Assembly: GCA_012839145.1 (NCBI GenBank)
Contig: DUNY01000041.1
Span: 1 to 5,010 of the forward strand
Source: Thermoanaerobacterales bacterium
Lineage (GTDB): Bacteria; Bacillota; Thermosediminibacteria; Thermosediminibacterales; Tepidanaerobacteraceae
Reading direction: 5' to 3'
DNA: 5,010 bases
The notes beneath the pieces were generated by a model. It ran no database searches. It worked only from the letters and a program-made list of their open reading frames with translations, and had not been told where the DNA came from. The position numbers and the translations under genes are program-made. This document shows, piece by piece, positions 1-4,846 of the stretch; position 1 is the first letter of the stretch, and every line of letters starts with the position of its first letter.

Positions 1-54
1 GGGTTCTATTTTATATTCTTGAATCAAAGAATGCTCATTAAATCGGTCCTTCAT
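1..54 (-). CDS. Probable start of a further gene downstream of the prepilin gene (partial, unidentified)
   Basis: An ATG at 54 (reading leftwards) opens a frame without a stop to the window edge. It gives 18 residues beginning MKDRFNEHSL and ending YKIEP. It overlaps the last 17 bases of the PilX-like gene in a different frame, an arrangement common in tightly packed bacterial operons and suggestive of translational coupling. The upstream sequence TGGGAAT is only a weak ribosome-binding site and lies close to the ATG, so the start is uncertain. Too little is present to assign a family. By position it could be another pilus or pseudopilus component, but that is inference from the neighbour only. 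The other frame overlapping the prepilin stop (TAATG) closes after four codons, which makes this frame the only plausible continuation. Confidence 0.4.
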   Translation of the reverse strand, partial: MKDRFNEHSLIQEYKIEP

Positions 55-475
55 ATTCCCAGGATAGTACTCGTATTTCTACATTCCTATGAGGCGGATC
101 CGGATATACCTCCTCATCGATTTCTATATAAACATCTGCTGTGACAATTATTGAAACTTCTGCCTTATTCACTCTGCCTGATGAGGTTATTTTAATGGAA
201 TCAGTACCTTGTTTCGGTGATATTGTGATTTTGTAATGGCCCTCTCCCAATGCCTGCCAATTATTATTGGGTCTATAATCCGGGTTTTGTTTCAAATGCG
301 AAAGTGCCTTTTGTATACCGCCTTCGGCAAGATAGTAGGCCTTGGTATAATCCCTCACATAGCATCCCATCATGTATTCGCTTGTTGAAATGTTGAGAAT
401 GGCCGTACACAGCATTAAAGCAATGGTGGAAACAAACAAAACAATTACCAGAGAATAACCCTTTTTACCCGTCAT
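38..475 (-). CDS. PilX-like minor prepilin / type IV pilus assembly-like protein
   Basis: This encodes a 145-residue protein with a prepilin-like N terminus. The short basic leader MTGKKG is followed by a hydrophobic helix at about residues 7-29 (YSLVIVLFVS onward), and the Gly6-Tyr7 junction resembles a prepilin peptidase site. The segment AYYLAEGGIQKAL (46-58) is characteristic of the PilX N-terminal family, whose members are minor pilins or pseudopilins of type IV pilus-like machines. The remainder (about 70-145) is beta-rich and carries no recognised catalytic motif. The Glu normally at position 5 of mature major pilins is Ile here, as occurs in initiating or minor subunits, so a tip or assembly role is more likely than a filament-forming one. 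The start is ATG 475, placed six bases after GGAGG; an upstream in-frame TTG at 514 would put extra polar residues before the leader and is less likely. The gene follows the stalk-protein gene and a terminator, and may overlap a next gene at its 3' end. Confidence 0.75.
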   Translation of the reverse strand: MTGKKGYSLVIVLFVSTIALMLCTAILNISTSEYMMGCYVRDYTKAYYLAEGGIQKALSHLKQNPDYRPNNNWQALGEGHYKITISPKQGTDSIKITSSGRVNKAEVSIIVTADVYIEIDEEVYPDPPHRNVEIRVLSWEYEGPI

Positions 476-481
476 AGTCAG

Positions 482-486
482 CCTCC
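482..486 (-). promoter_or_regulatory. Ribosome-binding site deciding the prepilin start
   Basis: GGAGG on the minus strand lies six bases before ATG 475. It selects that codon over the upstream in-frame TTG at 514, and the resulting protein begins with a compact prepilin leader. Confidence 0.75.
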
Positions 487-512
487 ATGTAATTGTATTA
501 TTGCTCGCAGGC

Positions 513-543
513 AAAAACAGCTGATTCCGCTTGGAATCAGCTG
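513..543 (-). terminator. Intrinsic terminator (possibly an attenuator) before the prepilin gene
   Basis: Read on the minus strand, CAGCTGATTCC, a four-base loop AAGC and GGAATCAGCTG form a perfect 11-bp stem, followed at once by TTTTTGCC. That is the layout of a Rho-independent terminator. It lies 209 nt past the stop of the stalk-protein gene and ends 37 nt before the prepilin start. It can end the stalk-protein transcript, end a separate small RNA made from the structured spacer, or act as a conditional terminator in the prepilin leader. On the plus strand the stem is preceded by A5 and has no T-run after it, so it is directional. The 5' arm element CTGATTC is repeated just upstream (550-544), which would allow a weaker alternative hairpin. 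Confidence 0.8.
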
Positions 544-764
544 TCGAATCAGACTAACGTTTAGAGGAGGATACCCCCTCTAAATTGCCATGCGGTGCCT
601 GTACCACTATAAACGAAAGTTTCATGATAAAAATATTACTATCATAGCAATGTTAGTCACGTTCATACTGGACTTAACCGCCCTTTGGCACCTGACGCCT
701 ATAGAGGCGGGGGACTTAGGGCGGATTAGTTCAGTTTTTGAGTATGTCCTGTTATTTCCAGTAT
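544..764 (-). ncRNA. Candidate structured RNA (leader, 3' UTR or small RNA), unidentified
   Basis: Nothing convincing is encoded between the stalk-protein stop (752) and the prepilin leader, but the DNA is full of complementary segments. Domain 1: 678-684 pairs with 718-724 (CCGCCCT/AGGGCGG) and encloses hairpin 696-700/705-709. It is closed either by 664-669/741-746 or, alternatively, by 665-672/757-764. Domain 2: 552-558 pairs with 652-658 (GACTAAC/GTTAGTC) and encloses hairpins 560-567/577-584, 611-614/619-622 and 624-629/640-645. Unpaired GGTGCC (594-599) can also pair with GGCACC (687-692) in the domain 1 internal loop, a possible pseudoknot. Two stems extend through G-U pairs only on the minus strand, where the plus strand has A-C mismatches. 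A terminator follows on that strand. One helix end favours plus instead, and a GAAA tetraloop would form on plus, so orientation is likely but not certain. No known riboswitch signature was recognised. A transcript of about 250 nt ending at about 513 is inferred. Confidence 0.45.
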
Positions 765-1849
765 ATCTTCATACGCCCGGATGAGCTACATTCAAATGTA
801 GCCTGGGTCTTGCCTTTACTGTTTTCTACATGGCCCTCTATCCAATAGTCTTTGTATTCCTTATATGCATAATCCATTATATCGTAAAGCCAGTCTTCGG
901 CCGCCGCTGTGTCAAAAACATCATCCCACTCATCACTGTATCTTGATGTATCTACAATTACAGTAATGTAAATCTCATCATCATAGTCATATACATCCAC
1001 TTCTATATCAGCCTTCAATTTTCCGAAGTCTTTATGATACGCAGTCAATCCTGAGCCGAAATAATAATTTAAATCATCTTCCAGATCCTCGTAATATCCT
1101 ACATCATCATAAAACTTTACCTTCAATTTGCCTTTAGATTCCTCAAACTCCACTAAGTTTTCCCTCTTATCAGTGTCGCGAATGGAACCTTCGAATCCGG
1201 CCTTTGGAAACTCATCTGCAGCATAATCATAAATATCGTTGAGCCAGTTCTCGATTTTCCTGTCGGTCAATTTGTTCCATTCAGATTTATAATCACTTCG
1301 GTCAAACTCTATGGTAAGTTTCAAGTCTCCTTTGGATTCCTTTACTTTGTAATCAAATCTTATACTGTTCCACTTGGAGTATTCATCATAAAGATAATCC
1401 TCCAGGTATTCATCGGGATTGCTTTTCTTGTCTTCAATCTCTTTCTTTTCCGATTCAAGATCTTTTAATGCCTTATCCAATTCAATGACCTTATTTTGCA
1501 GCATAGAACTCTGGTACGTAAGTCTTTGAATTTCCGCATCTTTTGCCGCTAATTGTTGGGCTATTTGTGATGGTGATTTATCATTTATTATCACGATACT
1601 TTGATTGTTATCCCATTCTACTATCTTGTCAAGGGCCTCACTGACAAGCCTTATGGGGACATAAGTGCGATCATTATAAATGAACGGCTCAGTGTCACCT
1701 GCATCGATTATTTTACCGTTTACCTTGATCTTAATATTTCTATAATGTGCTTTAATATCTCTCGCTCCTACTGCACCTATGGCAGCAGAAGAAAGCAACA
1801 TGACAGCCGTCAATACAACGGCCGAAAGTATTAAAACCTTCTTTTTCAT
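752..1849 (-). CDS. Secreted stalk-domain protein (copper amine oxidase N-terminal domain) with coiled coil and duplicated acidic C-terminal domain
   Basis: A 365-residue exported protein. Residues 1-29 are a signal peptide (MKKK, hydrophobic core, AIGAVGA cleavage region). Residues about 37-89 match the 'copper amine oxidase N-terminal' or stalk domain, with KVNGKIID, FIYNDRTYVPIR, VSEAL and VEWDNNQSIVII. Despite its name this is a non-catalytic domain common in surface proteins of Clostridia and relatives. Residues about 92-142 are heptad-rich and probably a coiled coil. The rest is very acidic and aromatic and falls into two divergent copies (about 149-247 and 256-364). Each copy starts with LED-L, has a strand pair, then Y--EW and a W---I-DYA-helix, and ends ES/NSKGK plus a strand. 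No enzymatic motif is seen. The start is ATG 1849: GGGGG lies seven bases upstream, and the promoter's -35 covers the longest possible start, ruling it out. The exact job at the cell surface is unknown. Confidence 0.85.
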   Translation of the reverse strand: MKKKVLILSAVVLTAVMLLSSAAIGAVGARDIKAHYRNIKIKVNGKIIDAGDTEPFIYNDRTYVPIRLVSEALDKIVEWDNNQSIVIINDKSPSQIAQQLAAKDAEIQRLTYQSSMLQNKVIELDKALKDLESEKKEIEDKKSNPDEYLEDYLYDEYSKWNSIRFDYKVKESKGDLKLTIEFDRSDYKSEWNKLTDRKIENWLNDIYDYAADEFPKAGFEGSIRDTDKRENLVEFEESKGKLKVKFYDDVGYYEDLEDDLNYYFGSGLTAYHKDFGKLKADIEVDVYDYDDEIYITVIVDTSRYSDEWDDVFDTAAAEDWLYDIMDYAYKEYKDYWIEGHVENSKGKTQATFECSSSGRMKIYWK

Positions 1850-1882
1850 GAAAAAACCCCCAAAATATTTCATTTCTTCTTT

Positions 1883-1912
1883 ATCATACCTGTTTATACA
1901 GCGTGATGTCAA
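1883..1912 (-). promoter_or_regulatory. SigA-type promoter of the stalk-protein gene
   Basis: On the minus strand a perfect -35 TTGACA (1912-1907) is separated by 18 bases from TATGAT (1888-1883), one mismatch from the -10 consensus. Transcription would begin near 1876, leaving a leader of roughly 27 nt before ATG 1849. This supports that start over ATG 1873 and over the longer frame from 1912. Confidence 0.75.
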
Positions 1913-1994
1913 TATTATGGCAAATTCTTTAAATGAAATTTATGGGAATTCTGGAAACGTTAAGTTTTAAGGTCATCCTATCATCATCCTCATT

Positions 1995-2030
1995 TTGTTC
2001 TGTGACTTTAACTATATTTTATGATAATAT
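1995..2030 (+). promoter_or_regulatory. Weak candidate promoter of the thioesterase gene
   Basis: Two overlapping readings are possible. One is GTGACT (2002-2007), 17 bases, then TAATAT (2025-2030) with a TG one base before it, like an extended -10. The other is TTGTTC (1995-2000), 19 bases, then TATGAT (2020-2025). Neither is strong. A promoter is expected here because the upstream gene is divergent, and this is the only hexamer pair I found in the gap. Confidence 0.35.
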
Positions 2031-2058
2031 TGAATTAACTACAATCGTATGCTTTCTC

Positions 2059-2063
2059 GGAGG
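2059..2063 (+). promoter_or_regulatory. Ribosome-binding site deciding a TTG start
   Basis: GGAGG overlaps the first base of the in-frame GTG at 2063, so that codon cannot be the start. The next in-frame initiator, TTG at 2072, is eight bases downstream, a normal spacing. Confidence 0.75.
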
Positions 2064-2071
2064 TGCTTGCC

Positions 2072-2824
2072 TTGGATCCGGCCTTATTTGAGCAGGAATA
2101 CCGCATCCATTATTATGAAATTGACTATAATAAAAAGGTACTTATAACAAGTTTGATGAACTACCTTGATGACATAGCCATAGGCCAAAGCGAACAACTG
2201 GGAGTAGGCGTCGACTATCTTAAACAGCGCAATGTTGCATGGGTGCTCTATAAATGGGATATAAAAATACATAAATACCCTGTATATGGTGAAAGTGTTA
2301 AGGTGAGAACTGCACCCCACTCCTTCAATAAATTTTATGCCTATCGCTGGTTCGAGATTTTAAGCCCAAAAGGAGAAAGACTGGTCAGCGCAAATTCCAT
2401 ATGGCTTTTTATAAAAACCGATAAGAAACGCCCTATTAAAATTACTGAAGATATGTACAAAGCCTATGGCGTTGAATCGACAGAGCCTTTGGAAATTGAA
2501 GATATTAGACAGCTTTCCACTATTGACACAGAAAAAGAATTTCACGTAAGGTATAGTGATATTGATACCAACCGTCATGTCAACAATGTAAAATATGCCG
2601 CATGGGCTATAGAGACAATACCTCTTAATATAGTCATAGACTATACCTTATTCAATCTAAAGGTCACATATAAAAAAGAAACTACCTATGGCAAAACCAT
2701 CAAAGCGCTTACTCAGGTCTTATACTACGGTGATAATATTACATGCCTGCACAACATCGTTGATGAAGATGATAAAGAGCTTTGCCTTTTGGAAAGCAAA
2801 TGGGCAAAAAACACAATAGATTAA
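2072..2824 (+). CDS. Acyl-ACP thioesterase (FatA/FatB-type, double hot-dog fold)
   Basis: A 250-residue cytoplasmic enzyme predicted to hydrolyse acyl-acyl carrier protein to free fatty acid and ACP. Length and layout fit bacterial members of the acyl-ACP thioesterase family. The N-terminal hot-dog (about 5-135) opens with EYRIHYYEIDYN and contains WVLYKWDIKI and the strand SANSIWLFIKTD. The C-terminal hot-dog (about 153-245) carries the active-site segment SDIDTNRHVNNVKYAAW, with Asp165, Asn167 and His169 matching the plant FatB catalytic residues. It also has VTYKKETTYG, where Glu203 aligns with the catalytic Glu and Thr204 takes the place of the neighbouring plant Cys. That Cys is not essential across the family, so activity is expected. 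The start is TTG 2072, set by GGAGG. The gene stands alone, divergent from the stalk-protein gene and followed by the transporter promoter. No acyl-chain specificity can be read from the sequence. Roles such as membrane lipid adjustment or fatty-acid release are inference. Confidence 0.9.
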   Translation: MDPALFEQEYRIHYYEIDYNKKVLITSLMNYLDDIAIGQSEQLGVGVDYLKQRNVAWVLYKWDIKIHKYPVYGESVKVRTAPHSFNKFYAYRWFEILSPKGERLVSANSIWLFIKTDKKRPIKITEDMYKAYGVESTEPLEIEDIRQLSTIDTEKEFHVRYSDIDTNRHVNNVKYAAWAIETIPLNIVIDYTLFNLKVTYKKETTYGKTIKALTQVLYYGDNITCLHNIVDEDDKELCLLESKWAKNTID

Positions 2825-2833
2825 GTTTTTCAC

Positions 2834-2845
2834 CGCAAATTTGCG
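2834..2845 (+). promoter_or_regulatory. Perfect palindrome overlapping the -35 of the transporter promoter (candidate operator)
   Basis: CGCAAATTTGCG is a perfect 12-bp dyad. Its right half (TTTGCG) contains the first five bases of the -35 hexamer TTGCGA, so a dimeric protein bound here would block or contact RNA polymerase. It has no spacer loop and no T-run, so it is not a terminator. Solute-uptake operons of this family are often controlled by osmotic or substrate-responsive repressors, but no regulator gene is in view. Confidence 0.35.
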
Positions 2846-2869
2846 ATTATCGTCGTTTTGGGGTATAAT
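2841..2869 (+). promoter_or_regulatory. SigA-type promoter of the betaine-type transporter operon
   Basis: TTGCGA (2841-2846; four of six consensus bases), a 17-base spacer, then a perfect TATAAT (2864-2869). Transcription would start near 2876, about 58 nt before the proposed start codon of the binding-protein gene. It sits wholly in the gap after the thioesterase stop and drives the three co-oriented transporter genes. Confidence 0.7.
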
Positions 2870-2879
2870 AATTAAGTGG

Positions 2880-2916
2880 GTTCTATGGTTTTACACATAG
2901 AACTTTAAATTTTTTT
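2880..2916 (+). terminator. Terminator-like hairpin between the transporter promoter and its first gene
   Basis: GTTCTATG (2880-2887) pairs perfectly with CATAGAAC (2896-2903) across an 8-base loop, followed by TTTAAATTTTTTT. The stem is AU-rich and modest, but the U-tract is long. It is the only terminator-like structure after the thioesterase gene, so it may end that transcript. Because it lies downstream of the TATAAT promoter, it would also form at the extreme 5' end of the transporter mRNA. There it could attenuate transcription or protect the 5' end. Confidence 0.5.
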
Positions 2917-2919
2917 AAT

Positions 2920-2937
2920 GGGAGTGGTTCGTTATTA
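2920..2937 (+). promoter_or_regulatory. Ribosome-binding site and ATT initiation region of the binding-protein gene
   Basis: GGGAG (2920-2924) is followed nine bases later by ATT (2934-2936), the only codon in this frame that gives a full signal peptide. A six-codon frame from ATG 2918 ends in TAG at 2936-2938, overlapping the ATT by one base. It lacks its own ribosome-binding site. Confidence 0.5.
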
Positions 2938-3947
2938 GTTTTTCAAAAAAATTTAAGTCAGTTTTATTAGTAACGGTTATCTGTGTGGCTGTTCTTTTGA
3001 CTGCTTGCTCATCCAGAAACAAAGCATCAAAATCTAAGGGTATGCTGGTTTTTGCTGATGCCGGTTGGGACAGTATTAGAGTTCACAATTCTATAGCACG
3101 CTATATAATCGAAAAAGGATATGGCTATGACACCGACGAGATTACCGGGTCATCCTCCATAACCTTACAAGGGCTAATCCAGGGGGATATTGATATCTAT
3201 ATGGAAGCCTGGACTGACAATTATAAGGAGGTTTATGACTCCGGTATAGACAGTGGCGATATTGTAGAACTGTCGATAAACTTTGATGACAACGCTCAAG
3301 GACTTTATGTTCCAACTTATATAATCAAAGGAGATGCGGAAAAAGGGATTGATCCAATTGCTCCAGATTTGAAGTCGGTTAAAGATTTGCTAGAATATTG
3401 GGAAATATTTAGAGACCCTGATAATCCCAAACAGGGAAGAATCTACGGTTCTCCTCCCAACTGGTTTGCTGATGAGGTGCTTCGCGGTAAGTTTGAAACC
3501 TACGGCCTGGATGAAAACTTCGATTATTTTAATCCAGGTTCTGATACAGCATTAAGTACTTCATTAGTTTCTGCTGTACAAAAAGGCGAACCATGGGTAG
3601 GATACTATTGGGAACCTACATGGATTATGGGTAAATATGACATGACTTTACTTGAAGATGAGCCATATTCAGATGAAAAGTGGAACAGTGGATATGCTTG
3701 TGAGTTTCCAGGTGTAAAAGTCACTGTTGCTGTAAACAAAGGTGTAATTGAAAATGCACCGGAAGTAGTAGAATTCCTAAAAAACTACGAAACAAGTTCA
3801 GAGCTTACTAACAAGATGCTTGCATATATGCAAGAAAACGATGCAGAGGCAGATGAAACCGCTAAATGGTTTTTGCAGGAATACGAAGATTTGTGGACAA
3901 AGTGGCTTCCAGAGGATATTGCAGGCAAAGTCCAGGAAGCACTCTAA
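2934..3947 (+). CDS. proX: Glycine betaine/proline-type ABC transporter substrate-binding lipoprotein (OpuAC/ProX family)
   Basis: This is the extracellular receptor of the importer encoded with the next two genes. It captures the solute and delivers it to the permease, anchored to the membrane by lipid on Cys25. From the ATT at 2934 the protein has 337 residues: a basic n-region (KKFK), a hydrophobic core and the lipobox LLTAC. The mature part matches the OpuAC family, with DAGWDS (42-47), SSSITLQGLIQGDIDIYMEAW (from 73), the hinge-region LYVPTY and a long C-terminal domain ending LWTKWLPEDI. Trp45, Trp93, Trp177 and the YYWEPTW cluster (225-230) are candidates for the aromatic cage that holds quaternary ammonium groups. 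Betaine is therefore likely, but choline, carnitine or proline betaine are not excluded. The next conventional start, GTG 2985, would leave only seven residues before the lipid Cys and no basic region, so it is rejected. The start is the main uncertainty. It is followed by the permease gene after 28 nt. Confidence 0.88.
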   Translation: MSFSKKFKSVLLVTVICVAVLLTACSSRNKASKSKGMLVFADAGWDSIRVHNSIARYIIEKGYGYDTDEITGSSSITLQGLIQGDIDIYMEAWTDNYKEVYDSGIDSGDIVELSINFDDNAQGLYVPTYIIKGDAEKGIDPIAPDLKSVKDLLEYWEIFRDPDNPKQGRIYGSPPNWFADEVLRGKFETYGLDENFDYFNPGSDTALSTSLVSAVQKGEPWVGYYWEPTWIMGKYDMTLLEDEPYSDEKWNSGYACEFPGVKVTVAVNKGVIENAPEVVEFLKNYETSSELTNKMLAYMQENDAEADETAKWFLQEYEDLWTKWLPEDIAGKVQEAL

Positions 3948-3975
3948 TTAGACGAAAGCTGAGGGTTTGGAAAAA

Positions 3976-4824
3976 ATGAATACTTTTCCTGATTATTTTA
4001 AATTCAATCCGGGAACATATGTAGAAGCATTAGTCGATTGGCTTATAATAAACTTTCAAGGATTTTTCGATGCTCTGACAGTTGCTATAAAATGGGTTGT
4101 ATTTAACATACAAGATTTACTGTCGTTTATACCTTGGTTCTTGTTTATACTACTGGTTTTTCTGTTGGGTTGGAAGCTGCAAGGTTTCAAGTCAGGCTTG
4201 GGATATGCCATAATGATTACTGCAATAGGCTTAATAGGCCTGTGGGATGAAATGATCTTCACTTTATCTATAGTAATAACTTCTGTAATATTGAGCATAA
4301 TTATCGGAGTACCCATTGGTATATATTCAGCATACAATCAAAAGCTGGAGGCTTTCATGAAGCCACTGCTTGACGGTATGCAAACAATGCCCAGTTTTGT
4401 TTATTTAATCCCGGCCATGATCTTTTTCGGTTTAGGGACAGTCCCTGCAGTCTTTGCAACCATAGTATACTCTACTCCGCCTTGCATAAGGTTAACTAGC
4501 TTGGCAATAAAACGAGTGCCTCAAGAAATGAGAGAAGCCGCTTATGCTTTCGGTTCCTCCAGATGGCAGGCATTGATCAAAGTAGAGCTGCCCCAGGCAA
4601 TGCCCACTATTATGGCAGGTATTAATCAAACTACTATGATGGCTATGTCCATGGTAGTCATATCTTCAATGATCGGGGCCAAGGGTCTCGGAGAAAATGT
4701 GTTGATAGCTATAAACAGAACTGATATCGCAATGGGGTTTAACTCAGGCATAAGTATAGTCTTTCTGGCCATAATTATCGACAGGATTACTCAAATGATT
4801 TCTCAAAAATACGAACATGTATAA
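3976..4824 (+). CDS. proW: Betaine/proline-type ABC transporter permease (OpuAB/ProW family)
   Basis: A 282-residue integral membrane subunit that forms, as a dimer, the translocation path of the importer. Hydrophobic spans are visible at about 51-66, 74-90, 94-118, 140-165, 211-234 and 258-269, after an N-terminal stretch (1-45) that is partly amphipathic. The binding-protein-dependent permease signature is present: MQTMPSF (135-141) and the EAA loop, with Glu187-Ala-Ala, Gly193 and LP at 205-206 (EAAYAFGSSRWQ...ELP), which docks on the ATPase. The length fits ProW/OpuAB proteins without a fused binding domain, in keeping with the separate lipoprotein gene upstream. ATG 3976 is chosen. It lies ten bases after GAGGG, whereas the in-frame TTG at 3967 is one base from that site. 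It is co-transcribed with both neighbours, with short gaps of 28 and 22 nt. Confidence 0.92.
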   Translation: MNTFPDYFKFNPGTYVEALVDWLIINFQGFFDALTVAIKWVVFNIQDLLSFIPWFLFILLVFLLGWKLQGFKSGLGYAIMITAIGLIGLWDEMIFTLSIVITSVILSIIIGVPIGIYSAYNQKLEAFMKPLLDGMQTMPSFVYLIPAMIFFGLGTVPAVFATIVYSTPPCIRLTSLAIKRVPQEMREAAYAFGSSRWQALIKVELPQAMPTIMAGINQTTMMAMSMVVISSMIGAKGLGENVLIAINRTDIAMGFNSGISIVFLAIIIDRITQMISQKYEHV

Positions 4825-4846
4825 ATCCTTGGGAGCGAAATGTATA

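Noticed and set aside
15..32. Small hairpin ATTCTT/AAGAAT as a terminator of the prepilin gene
   Set aside because: A six-base AT stem with no T-run after it on the minus strand, and it lies inside the probable next coding region.
552..658. Integron attC-like or transposon-end reading of GACTAAC/GTTAGTC
   Set aside because: The core-site pattern does not fit, and there is no integrase, transposase or target duplication in the window.
660..700. Resemblance of the minus-strand stretch GGCGGTTAAGTCC to part of the FMN riboswitch
   Set aside because: Only a short piece is similar. The surrounding conserved FMN-riboswitch segments and helix order are absent, and the downstream gene is not a riboflavin gene.
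544..764. Cyclic di-GMP (class I or II) or cyclic di-AMP riboswitch before the prepilin gene
   Set aside because: Attractive because such genes are often controlled this way, but the conserved core sequences of these classes are not present.
590..784. Plus-strand open frame of 64 codons across the spacer
   Set aside because: It has no ribosome-binding site, no family likeness and runs through the complementary segments; the base composition is explained by the stems.
1850..1912. Longer N terminus for the stalk protein (start at 1912 or 1873)
   Set aside because: The first lies in the -35 hexamer and the second within a few bases of the predicted transcription start. Both place polar residues before a complete signal peptide.
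2084..2578. Minus-strand frames inside the thioesterase gene
   Set aside because: Shadows of the real coding frame, with no ribosome-binding sites or family likeness.
4056..4337. Minus-strand frame inside the permease gene
   Set aside because: A shadow of the permease frame; its composition simply mirrors the hydrophobic codons on the other strand.
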